Below, one piece after another: positions 1 to 10,400 of a stretch of DNA of 54,886 nt. Source of the stretch: Deltaproteobacteria bacterium (GTDB taxonomy: Bacteria; Myxococcota_A; Polyangia; JAAYKL01); contig JAFGQN010000109.1 of assembly GCA_016935665.1 (NCBI GenBank), positions 1 through 54,886 on the forward strand, given 5' to 3'. The position numbers were made by a program, and so were the translations under genes. Position 1 is the first letter of the stretch. Each line of letters starts with the position of its first letter. The notes beneath the pieces are model-generated. The model was not told the DNA's origin. It saw only the letters and a list, made by a program, of their open reading frames with translations, and ran no database searches.

Positions 1-2
1 AA

Positions 3-40
3 GCCCGTTACTGACCGCCCTCGGTAACGGGCATTTTTTT
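3..40 (+). terminator. Rho-independent terminator of a gene upstream of the window
   Basis: A perfect 9-bp inverted repeat (GCCCGTTAC at 3-11 and GTAACGGGC at 24-32, 12-nt loop) is followed directly by A and seven T residues on the plus strand. This is a classical intrinsic terminator. It presumably ends a plus-strand gene that lies before the window. Confidence 0.85.
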
Positions 41-347
41 GCCCTTAACAATCGTTGGTCGATTCATCAGATACCAACCTCAATAACGACGTGGTTTTGT
101 CAAGTTTCGCCCAATATTGTTATCCCAAAAAAAATGAAGTGATACAGGATTACTGGAACGCATTCATCACAACAGAAATGATATGTTCGGAATTGAAATA
201 TTCGGATTACATGGTAAAACCGGCAAAACACTCCGTCGCGAAAAACACTCCAAAATCAGAATGGCGCCCTTTGTAGCATCAACATATTTATTATAGAATC
301 AGTGCGTTCGAGGATGGAAAAAAGGACGCTATTCCATTTCAAAGGCG
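41..347. other. Intergenic stretch, no supported gene
   Basis: Between the terminator and the 3' end of the DUF4215 lipoprotein. A 73-codon open frame starting at a TTG (55) is present on the plus strand, but it has no ribosome binding site, no recognisable motif and follows a terminator immediately, so I do not call it. Confidence 0.5.
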
Positions 348-2327
348 CTATTCCATAATGGCGTATTCCTTATGGCATTCGGAGTCGCAACCATCACCAT
401 TGACCAGATTGCCATCTTCGCAGTCCTCGCCGTATTCGGTCTGAACCACGCCGTCGCCGCAGCGCACATCCAGGGTACAGTCACTTTTGCATTTACCGTA
501 TCCCCCTTCGTTGATGCCATCATCGCACGACTCGCCAAATAAGCTATTCAACACGCTGTCTCCGCAATAGGACCCCGGAACGCAACCCGGCGCGCACCCC
601 GATGTCTTAGTGGTCGAATATACACTCAGGTTGACACCGTCATCGCATTTTTCGTGGGAGGGCTGCAGTACACCATCGCCACAGCGATCTCCGCGAGTGC
701 AATCCGGCATACATGAGCCATAACTGCCATCGTTGACCCCATCGTCGCAGGTTTCGTTTCCCGCAACAATGCCGTCTCCGCAAAAGGCCTCGCACGTGCT
801 CTGAATAGTTGTAAATCCGGAAAGCGTCAGCTCATAACGGGAATTGTAGGTATGGCGTTCCGCATGAAACAACACGGTCTCATAGATGCGGCCCTCTTCC
901 AATCCAAGTTTCGCAGCCGTCTCCTCGTTTAGCGCCAGCTCCACGGACTGGCTGTTGTGGAGTCCGCCAATGTCAACGGCCAGTCGGTTGTTTATGAATA
1001 CCCACACATCGTCGTCTCCCAGAAAGTGCAGATATTCATCGCCTTCGTACTTGAACCAATAACGCAGTTCACTGGTAAACCCAAAGTTGTGACCGTCCAC
1101 CGCCTCTTCCTCACCACTTTTCACCCAGCCTTCGCCATCCATGGGGAAAAAATCACTGCTGCCAAAGAAATAGGTGTTGTCGCTGCGCCTTTCGAGGATC
1201 ATTTCTGCCGCGACCGTCTTATTTACCGACGCAACATCCGTGTACCACTGATTGAATTGGGCTTTCGATGTGGTCTGCGCCTCAAAGGGACAATCCGATT
1301 CCGAATATTTTCCCTCTTCGCAAATTCCCGTATAAATGGGATTTCCGTTGGCGCCCAGAGTGTTCATCACCATGCCCGGCGTAATGGCATCGCCGCTAAA
1401 TGTTTCAAAATCCGGGTGCTTTTTGGCATCGCCCACCGGCACTGCGATAAAGTCCCTGTATGTCACCGGCACCTTCAACACATCCGGCAGTTCATCTTCC
1501 ACATTGTCGCACTGGAAACCGGGCTCCACTTTGCAATCGGCGCTGCATCCGTCGTGATTCAGCAGGTTGCCATCGTCGCATTCCTCATTGTCCCCGGGTA
1601 AAATGATGCCATCGCCGCAGGCGGATACACAGGCGCCACTGCTGCAATCCGGCTCTTTTTGACAAAACGGCGTGCAACCATCGCCCACAACGTCATTACC
1701 GTCATCGCAGGCCTCCCGTCCCTCCTTTATCCCGTTGTTACATATAGTCTCCTTACACGGCTGCCCAGGCGTGGCGCAATGATACCCTTCTTCGAGTCGA
1801 CATGTTTGCGAGCATCCGTCAGCAGCGTTCGTGTTGCCATCATCACATTCCTCGGCGCCGGCCACCAATCCGTCGCCACATTTCGCGGCCACACAGCGTT
1901 TTCCCGCCACCAGACAAATCCAACCGGGTTCCAGCTGACAATTGGCGGAGCATCCATCCTGACTGACTGTATTAAAATCATCACACGTCTCACTGCCGCT
2001 CACCTGCCCATCGCCGCATTCGATGGTATACACGCACTTTTCACCGGGAGCAGTGCAGAAAAAGCCCGCCTCCACCGCATCGCACATGGCCGAGCAGCCA
2101 TCCCCGGAGTTATTGTTGCCATCATCACATACTTCGGAGGGTTCCATGACGCCATTGCCGCAGCCGGTGGTATCCTTTGGTTCCGTATCCGTATCCCTGC
2201 CATCTGTACCCCGCGGATCCAGCCCGCTCTCCGAATCATTATCTTCATTCGAATTACCGGGGGCGCAACCACTCGAACAGAGCAAAACCACAAAAACATA
2301 AAGTACGAAAAACCTGCAAATGAACAT
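348..2327 (-). CDS. Lipoprotein with DUF4215 Cys-rich repeats and a fibro-slime domain
   Basis: A 659-aa predicted lipoprotein. The N-terminus is hydrophobic and ends in a lipobox (CSSGC, Cys at about residue 21), followed by an Asp/Ser/Glu linker. From about residue 55 come repeats of the form CGDG-x-EECDDGN-x-DGCSxxC, typical of the DUF4215 myxobacterial repeat. A fibro-slime domain lies at about residues 370-510 (GDDDVWVFINN, DIGGLH, FHAERHT), and four more DUF4215-like repeats close the protein. GGAG lies 10 nt before the ATG, which supports this start. Fibro-slime domains are found in Fibrobacter and myxobacterial surface proteins, probably in adhesion; the exact ligand is unknown. Its fibro-slime domain is related to the C-termini of the two giant proteins in this window. 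The role as a surface adhesin or matrix protein is inferred. Confidence 0.9.
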   Translation of the reverse strand: MFICRFFVLYVFVVLLCSSGCAPGNSNEDNDSESGLDPRGTDGRDTDTEPKDTTGCGNGVMEPSEVCDDGNNNSGDGCSAMCDAVEAGFFCTAPGEKCVYTIECGDGQVSGSETCDDFNTVSQDGCSANCQLEPGWICLVAGKRCVAAKCGDGLVAGAEECDDGNTNAADGCSQTCRLEEGYHCATPGQPCKETICNNGIKEGREACDDGNDVVGDGCTPFCQKEPDCSSGACVSACGDGIILPGDNEECDDGNLLNHDGCSADCKVEPGFQCDNVEDELPDVLKVPVTYRDFIAVPVGDAKKHPDFETFSGDAITPGMVMNTLGANGNPIYTGICEEGKYSESDCPFEAQTTSKAQFNQWYTDVASVNKTVAAEMILERRSDNTYFFGSSDFFPMDGEGWVKSGEEEAVDGHNFGFTSELRYWFKYEGDEYLHFLGDDDVWVFINNRLAVDIGGLHNSQSVELALNEETAAKLGLEEGRIYETVLFHAERHTYNSRYELTLSGFTTIQSTCEAFCGDGIVAGNETCDDGVNDGSYGSCMPDCTRGDRCGDGVLQPSHEKCDDGVNLSVYSTTKTSGCAPGCVPGSYCGDSVLNSLFGESCDDGINEGGYGKCKSDCTLDVRCGDGVVQTEYGEDCEDGNLVNGDGCDSECHKEYAIME

Positions 2328-2632
2328 AATTAAAATCTCCTCACCAAATCCATATCAGAGATTGTCATCGACAGCGGTCAGCGAGCCATATCCGCATCGA
2401 AAACAGTTGGGCACAGCATATAACGGGACTGGCCCATATCAGCTTGTTCGCTTCAAATACCAAAAATACGGAGTTCGCGAAAGAGATGATGCAGAATAAA
2501 AACACTTGCGACAGGATGTATCGTGGAAAATACCGCTCCCTCCGGGACCGAAAAAGCACTATTGGTGCAATTATTAAGTAAATCCGGAATCGACGAAAAA
2601 ATCGACGGGGACCGGGCAATCCGGGGGGACAA

Positions 2633-3178
2633 TTACTCAAATGGCCGTGGATCAGATAAAAACGCCAAAATGGTCTGTTTTAATTCGTGATTATCCAGCC
2701 AAAGTTTAAACTCTCTAATTTTCATGAAATCCTCGCCGAACTTTTGCACATACATTTCGTTAAAGTACCGATTTTTCTCGTCAGCGCGAATTTCATTCTG
2801 CCACTGGGTCGTAAAAATCTTATGAATTTCATCATGGAGGTTGCGACTTTCCAACATTTCCCATTCGTTTTTGTCAAACCAAACGCCGTTGCAGGCGTTG
2901 CAGTGATCCAGCCTGAAATCCATGCCGTGTCCCACACGAAACCTGATAAGAATCCGCCCACATTCCGGGCACAATTTCGCCTGCGGCGTATCGTGAACCT
3001 CCAAATGCACATCGGAATACACTTTTTTGGGCAACTCCCCTTCCAACGTTTCCAGCCATGACCAATAATGTGTCGAAGACAACCATTTGCCATCGCAATC
3101 TTCACAGCAGGACATGGCCAGAGGTTCCGATACCGCCTTTACAATCAACGAATCCGTTTTACATACGGGACACTTCAT
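2633..3178 (-). CDS. zf-TFIIB domain protein with two zinc ribbons
   Basis: A 181-aa cytoplasmic protein with two zinc-ribbon units. The first is CPVC...CEDCDGKWL at residues 4-34, the second CPEC...CNACNGVWFDKNE at about residues 70-107. The CxxC-x(n)-CxxCxGxWxD/E pattern is that of the zf-TFIIB family. The rest is mainly charged and helical, with no catalytic motif. The family is widespread and functionally poorly characterised; nucleic-acid or protein binding through zinc is the usual guess. No strong ribosome binding site precedes the ATG. A TTG-started 91-codon hydrophobic open frame overlaps its 3' end (2365-2640); I consider that one doubtful. Confidence 0.85.
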   Translation of the reverse strand: MKCPVCKTDSLIVKAVSEPLAMSCCEDCDGKWLSSTHYWSWLETLEGELPKKVYSDVHLEVHDTPQAKLCPECGRILIRFRVGHGMDFRLDHCNACNGVWFDKNEWEMLESRNLHDEIHKIFTTQWQNEIRADEKNRYFNEMYVQKFGEDFMKIREFKLWLDNHELKQTILAFLSDPRPFE

Positions 3179-3378
3179 TTTTGTTACCGCCTGTCGACAG
3201 CCTCACGCGGGTTCGCGCGCATCCTGCTGCACAGCCACCATATATATATTTCCATGGTCCTGTGGCGCAACACCCAAACACTATAAAGTTACGGGCATGA
3301 CATTTCCCGACTGATAATATAATCTGACGCTAACCAAACAGATGCCATATCAATGATGATGCAAAACGGGGGTAAACG

Positions 3379-4043
3379 ATGCATAGATTCATCCATATCC
3401 TTCTTTTATTAATTCTCCCAATTTTCGGGTGGGGTGGTGTCCCCCGTTTTCCAACCAAAAACAATCGCCCTTCACGATACTCTGCTCAACAGCCCCCCTA
3501 AACTCATATGAACTCCGATGATGCCAAGCATTTTTTGGAATTGCTGACAGATTTCACAATAAACGACGCACATGATGAAGCCGCCGAAAACAGAATCAAC
3601 AACATGATTGCCGCCATTGAAATTGAAACAGGACAATGGCGTGGTCAACCGCTCACTCTGGCTTCCATCGCGGCGATTAAAAACGAATCGACAGGGTAGC
3701 GTGTCTCAGATAGGACTACAGCTTGCAATCCGGTGATGGCTCCGATGGTGGCAATGGCGGTCGAGGTGGCGATGGTGGAGACGTTATTGTTACTGTAGTT
3801 TGCCAGGAAACAGACTGTTGCAAAAACTTAAAAGTTCTGGCGAAAATGGTTGCAGTCAGCGCAGGGGGAGCGGGCGACGCTGGCGGGCGTGACGGCAAAG
3901 GTGGGAGCGACGGCAGCGGAACATCGTGCACCACGACTGATATGGATGGCAATACAAAAACGGAAAGCAGCAGTTCCGGCTCAAGCGGACGCAACGGACG
4001 TGATGGTCCTCCGGGTACTCAAGGCAAAGTGAATGTTCTGTAA
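3379..4043 (+). pseudogene. Broken small secreted-protein locus: signal peptide, acidic segment, Gly-rich collagen-like segment
   Basis: Three open pieces lie head to tail. ATG 3379 opens a 40-codon frame with a signal-peptide-like start (MHRFIHILLLLILPIF), ended by TAA at 3499. The same frame reopens after that stop as a 63-codon stretch (3508-3699, acidic, unrecognised), ended by TAG. A different frame (from about TTG 3723 to 4043) encodes about 106 residues rich in Gly-Asp/Ser/Asn (GGNGGRGGDGG), with a Cys pair and a collagen-like end (GRNGRDGPPGTQG). The in-frame continuation across TAA 3499 and the frame change near 3700 suggest a decayed gene for a secreted Gly-rich protein. The alternative is two or three independent tiny genes. 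No homologue is recognised. Confidence 0.4.
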
Positions 4044-4052
4044 CAATAGATT

Positions 4053-4391
4053 CTATTTCATTGATTTTACCTTGCGCTTTTTCTTCGCCGGCAGTGGCAG
4101 TTCCTTTTCGGTCAGCGACACCAGTTCACTCAGCCACTCGCTGTCTTCGAAACCGTCCTCAATCAAAAACGACGGCTTCGCACTCGGATACGGCGGCGCT
4201 TCGACCACATCACCAATAAACGCCCGCCCTGCTGCGGTGGGCTTTAAAAACAGCTGATTGTCACAAATCAGCAATACCAGCTTTTCATTACAGTACACCG
4301 CATACTCTCCAAACATCTTCCGATACCGAATCTGCCCAGCTCTCTCAATCTGATCCGCAATGTATTTTACAAATTCCTCGTCTGATGCCAT
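4053..4391 (-). CDS. TfoX N-terminal domain protein
   Basis: A 112-aa protein matching the TfoX N-terminal domain along most of its length: an N-terminal helix (ASDEEFVKYIADQIE), the hallmark RKMFGEYAVYCNEKLVLLICDNQLFLKPT, then FxGDVVEAPPYPSAKP. The C-terminus is a short Lys/Arg-rich tail. The TfoX C-terminal domain of the Haemophilus competence activator is absent, as in most stand-alone members. Those are small proteins of unresolved function, annotated as competence regulators only by similarity. AGAGG precedes the ATG. It lies just downstream of the giant ORF's 3' end on the same strand, separated by about 110 bp. Confidence 0.88.
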   Translation of the reverse strand: MASDEEFVKYIADQIERAGQIRYRKMFGEYAVYCNEKLVLLICDNQLFLKPTAAGRAFIGDVVEAPPYPSAKPSFLIEDGFEDSEWLSELVSLTEKELPLPAKKKRKVKSMK

Positions 4392-4499
4392 CCTGAGCGC
4401 CTCTTTCTTTCACGCAAAAGCTGCTGTGAACACTGAAGCGAAACTTTACATCTTCGGCATCTGACTGTCATGAAAAATCAAAAGATATGATGAATCCTG

Positions 4500-7400
4500 T
4501 TATTGTGGCGCCGCTTCAATCCCGGCGATGGAGGTGGTGATGAGGAAGTTGGAGTGGGTGATATTGCGTTCCGCGCCGAAGATATCCATGCGGTAGCTTT
4601 GGTCTTCCACCAGTCCCCAGTACTCAGTATAGTTGGGGTCTGTATCTGCGTCGTTGCCATCCCGAGCGGCAATCATTCCAGCACCGGTACCCGTCATTGT
4701 AACACTGGCGTTCTGTGCCCCGTGAATACCACCCAAATCAATGGCCAGGTTGCCGTCGATGAAGACCCACAAGTCATCGTCTCCGGAAAATTCAAACTTT
4801 TGTCCAGACTCATAACGGAACATAAAGTGCATTTCCGTTGTGAAATAGTAGTTTGACGAGTATGTGGTACCGCAGGGGTTGGTGGTTTGCAGATCATTAA
4901 ATAGTTCACCAGGACGGATGGGGTAATATTGCAGCTGGGTACAACCGGTACCGTAATTGAAGAACATTTCACCATCCTCTACTGCGCCTGCCTGATAATT
5001 GCCATCTAAATCCGGCCCAGTCAGTGGCATACAGATCTGCTTCTCCAGATTCACAGGACTCGTGGTATCTGTATCTGTGTTATACCATTGGGAAAAAGTA
5101 GTCCCATTTTTACTCATGGCTGTACAGGTTGTGGCACCGGTATTCACTTGAGGCTTTCTATCTGTACTCAGCGTGTCCAGAATCAGTCCTTCGCAGCTCG
5201 TAATTGTAGAATACGGGAAATCCACATGTGTTCCCCTCTCAATATCTCGAATTGTCGCTGTCAATTCCACCTCATCCACTTCGCTATCGCAATCGTTATC
5301 TCTACCGTCCTCGCTGTATATCTCGCACTGTCCCGGGTGACTGGTGGGGTCCAGGTCGTTGCAGTCGCCGGTATCCAGTTCCGCAGGGAGGGACCCTTCA
5401 AAACCAATGGCCACGTAGCCGTCGCCGTCCTGGTCCACACAACCCGCCAGTCCCAGGCCCCGCGCAGATGTGTCGCAGCCATTGACGCAGAACACCTCGT
5501 TATACGAATGCAGACAGGTACCCGCATAACAGGTCGCCTTACCGTCAAACTTCAACAGCACATCCATGTCCGCCGTATCGCATTCCCAATTCGTATCACC
5601 GATGCAGTCCACTGTGTCGCATGCGTCATTGGGATCGGCCCCGCGGCAGCATCTGAATCCGAGATTGTCCATTTTGAACGTGGCGCCATTGGCGGCCCAC
5701 AAATCAAAGTTGCATTTCATGCTGCCCGCCTGATCATTCCACGAGCCGCCGCGAATCTGGTAGGTGCCACTGCCGAGGGTTGTCTCAGTAGATGTCCATT
5801 CTTCCACGTTGCCGGACATATCGTACAGGTCAGTTGTGCCCCATTCCGCGATGCAATTCGGCATATCGCCCACCGGCATCATTCCATCGATTGTGGTGTA
5901 TTCCACCCCATTGCATGTGTTGGGATCATACGTGTCACCATACGGATAATCCGTTTGCGCAATGCCGCCCATCTCACAGGCAAACTGCCACTGACTGGCG
6001 GAACACAAATGCCACTGATCACTGGCAGAATCGGTATCGGCATAAGCCAATTGCTGACAGGCCGTTTCAGCGTCCGCCCGAGTAATGCCGGTCCAGGGCA
6101 ACACACCGTCTTTGGCGCAGGCCACCCCATTACTGCCGCTGCCCGCGCTCCCTGAACTGGCCCCCTGACGGCTGGCTTCAAATGCAAATATGTCGTAGTC
6201 ATCGGTGCCATTGCTGTCGTAATCAATGGACACATACGCGTCGGAATCCACGCAGTTGGTGTTTTCATCCACCAGTCCATCGCAATCGTCATCCAGACCA
6301 TTTGGCGTTTCAATTTTGCCCTGGGCCACCTCTGACGGCGTCAACACCACATTGGCGCACACAGCATCCGAATCGGTATCCTGGCAGCACACCGCCACTG
6401 CGGCGGCGTCCGTATCGCATCGCCAGATGCCTGTGAGAATACACGCCCCCTGTGAATTCGTATCGGAATCATCGGAGTTGTCACAGGCCGCCCCCAGATA
6501 GGGCGCAGTGGCCAGTGATTCGTCAATAAAGCCATCGCAATCGTTATCCAGCCCGTCGCATAGCGTCTCGTTGACCACCGGTACACCATTGATGTCCAGC
6601 TCCACATTGGCATCGTACACACACGCCCAGTCTTCTTCTGTATCGGACGTATCGCCAACACAGGTCACCGTGGCCTGTCCAACCGCCACACATTTGGCCG
6701 CGCATACGCCCGGCGCATCGTTGGCGTTCAAATCCGCATCATCCAAATCCCAGTCGCTGTCACAGTCATTGTCAATGCCATCACACTGCCGCTCAACCGT
6801 TTCTGCGGCATCGTTGGCCACGTTGTCGCAATTGTCGTCACCGTACCCGGCATCCCCCCAGCATACATCGCAATCGGCCATGGGATTGTCCGGATCGGTG
6901 CCACATGCCGCAACGTTGTACTCACATTCACACCCATCGGTCGGCGATAGCGTTAAATTGGCGTCGCGATAATTACCTTTACAGGTGGCGATTTCACATA
7001 CGCCGCCGCTGCACCGATAGCTGTTCACATTGGGCGCGCCAATCGTCGTGCAGTCCGTATTGCAATCACCGCAATGGGTCACATCATTTGAGAAGTTGAA
7101 GGCATCGTCCACCACACCGTCACAGTCATTGTCTTCGCTATCGCAACGGGTTTCCTGTATCACCAGCGCAAAACAGGGATCCGAATCGTTTGCCCGATCA
7201 CATTCCACAATCCCCGTGTTCGTTACGTCGTACTCACACCGCCACCCGCTGGTGCCATCACAGACCACCTGGGTCACTGTCGCTGCCGGACACTCGTAAC
7301 AACCGAACGCCCCTATATCCGGCACTGTCAAATCAGATAACTCATCGGTATCTCCGTCGCAATCGTTGTCATCCCCATCACACACCTCCACCCGATTAAG

Positions 7401-10400
7401 CGCCGGGTTCTCATCGCAATACATGTGAGTACCATCGCAGCGCATCACCCCCAATTCGCATTTGTCGGCATCATCGGTGCCATCACAGGCGATTTCGTAA
7501 GACGTGTCTCCCGCGCCGTCCGGGGTAGACGCATCGCAGTCATTGTCAATACCATCGCACACATCCGGACCATAGTTCAGGTTGGCGTCCACACAGGTCA
7601 TCGCGCCGCCAATACACTCCAAATGACCATCATTACAGGGAGAGCCGCAAACAGTGTCGGAATCCACAAACCCATGGAATGCGTCCTCATCCACCAGGCC
7701 ATCGCAATCGTTGTCCTCCCCGTCACACACATCACAATGGTCCGTATCGCCACAACTCGGTCCCACATCGCCCACACACCCATCCGAATCCGCGCATGAA
7801 TAGGTGCCCACCTGGCAAATGCCTTCATTGTAGGGATCGCAATCATTGGCGGGACGGTTGCAGGGCACCGTGCTGGAACCGCCACACTGATACGTCTCCA
7901 CTTCGTCCACAGCGCCGTCACAATCATTATCGGCGCTGTCACAGGCAATTTCCACATGGGTATCTGTATCGTCCAGACACGTAATCGTTCCGTCGATACA
8001 TTGGGTTACGTTGGCGGCACAGATGCCCAAACCGCAGGCAACTCCCAGACGCACACCGTCATGAATTTCAATGTTATTGGCATTGGAATCAGCTGCACTC
8101 AATTCATCGGTCAGGCCATCGCAATCGTTGTCGAGGCCATCACAAAGTTCCATCGCCGGTCCCACCGCTCCCACACAACCATCGTCTGTATCGTACTCCT
8201 CCGGCCCCGCCACACCGGAAGCAAGCGCCTGTGCAACGCATGATGCCAGCCCCGTCTGACAAATGCCCTCGTTGGGATTGGCGCCGGGGGCGCCGCCACA
8301 CGGAATGCGCAACGCTTCATCAGGCACACCGTTGCAGTTGTTGTCCAGTCCATCGCATACTTCGGTTTGAGGCAACTGATACCCCGAGCACTCCAGATTT
8401 CCCGATACACAACTTATGATTCCCGCCTGACAGATACCCTGACAACTGTATGTTCCGTCCGTATTCTCGATGCACCCGGTTGACCCGATGGGATAACACG
8501 GTGCACCACCTTCGGGATTGCCTTCATCTTTTTGCCCATTGCAGTTGTTGTCCAAATTGTCGCAAGTCTCAATAGCGGCGGTGTCGCCATCGCAGTAATA
8601 TTCACAGCCGTCCGTATCCACATCGTTCAAATTCCACCAGCGGGAATCGCATCCGGAAAGGGTGCATTGACCGTTCACGCAATCAGGCGAACCGTGATTA
8701 AACAGACAGAGATGACCACAGTACCCGCAGTTCTTGTCGTCATTTTGAAAATCAACGTCTTCATCAAATGAAAAGTCGCAGTCGTTATCCACAGGCACAT
8801 AACTGTCATTGTCGGGATCTGCGGACGTGGCAAATCCATCACAGCGGTCGGCGTTGTCATCCGGGTCCACCGTAGGCTGGCAAAAGTGTTCGCAGCCATC
8901 GGCGATGTTGCCATTCTGATCGTACCAATATATGTCGCAGGCCGCCACGGCGCATTGTCCCTGAACACACCCCGCCGACGCATGGGCCACCGTACACCCC
9001 ATACCGCAGGTCCCGCAGTTGGAGGGGCTGGTCAACAGATTCACACAGTACTGCGCACCGTTTTCCCGGCTGCAGCATGTTTCACCAACCGCACAGGTAC
9101 TGCAATCCACACCGGTATCATTCGAACTGTCAAAATCCGTACTGTCCGTCCCGCCATCCGTTGAGTCCGTCCCGCCCCCATCCGTTCCATAACTGGATGT
9201 ATCATCACTGTCACTGCCACCGCCATCGGTGGGGTTGATGCCGGAACTGTCGGTTCCCCCTGCACTGTCTGACGACGTGGTCCCGCCACCTGTGCCGCTG
9301 CCACTGCCGGTATCCTCCTCCCCCAGATGAAACGGTTCCACCTGACAGCCCAGCGCCAGCACAACCAAACCCAGCAATATGATGCGGGTGAGCCACAACC
9401 GATATACCTCTGCGCGTCGTCGCCGCGCCAAACGCAGCAGTGCCAGCATTGCGCCAAACACAATCACCATCCAGGGCAGGCTGTTTTCAGACGACGCTCC
9501 GGGCGCCGCACTGCACAGACATCCCCCCATTCCCGTTGCCAGCACGTCGGTCAATCCCTCGTAAGTGAGCGGTTCTTCACTATCCGAGGCGCTGTCGGTT
9601 GCACTATCACCACCCATACCCGACGTATCCGCGCTATCGGTCCCGCCCGCCGTATCCCCGCCAGTCGTATCCGTATCTGTCCCGGACGATGTTTGCCCCT
9701 CCGGCAGGTAACATGATCCTTCGAAACACACAGTCCCGTTTGGGCACTCGATATTCACGCATTCATCCGGCACGCAATTACCCTCTTCGCAGCGTTCATA
9801 GAAGTCGCAGGAAATCCCCGCACACGGATTGGTCAACGTGACGTCGCACAGTCCTGTTTGCGGATTGCACACCACTCCCGTTTTGCACATGACACCGGCA
9901 CATGAGTCTGCCACACATACGCCTTCTACACATCCCTGCAGCGCTGGACACGTCACATCCACACAGGTGCCCACACATTGCCCGTCACTGTTGCAATACT
10001 GATTTTCAGCGCAGGTCACGCCGGCACAGGGATCGACAACACATTCCGCACATATTCCGTCGGTGCACAATGCGATGGGAACGCATTTGTAACCGGATTC
10101 GCAGCCAGTCACCATACACCCCTCCGCAATGTCATGACATCGGCCATTATCGGCCACCACGCACACTCGGTCTTTGCCGCAATCCTTGTTGTAACAGACA
10201 TCCACACATTTTTGTGCAAGGGGATCGCACGCGCAGGGAGGCTCAAAGCCCTCACCCGGTGTACAATAGTATTCATTGAACACGCAGGGCAATGCCAGGT
10301 CGTTGCCGGCGTCGCAGACTGTCGCCATGCAAATCCGGACACCCGCTTCGTAAGTGATACAGGATTTGCCCACAGGACAAACAAACTCTCCTTCGTTGCA

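Noticed and set aside
957-2333. Long plus-strand open frames opposite the DUF4215 lipoprotein
   Set aside because: They are antisense shadows of a repetitive Cys-rich gene. They have no ribosome binding site and no domain, and the sense frame has a signal peptide and clear repeats.
2365-2640. TTG-started 91-codon hydrophobic frame overlapping the zf-TFIIB gene end
   Set aside because: Weak start, no motif, overlap with a well supported gene. It could be a small membrane protein but the evidence is too thin.
9481-9524. Assembly error joining two genes in the giant ORF
   Set aside because: The same in-frame junction with the same spacing is present in the paralogue at 39.6-39.8 kb, so an independent error is unlikely.
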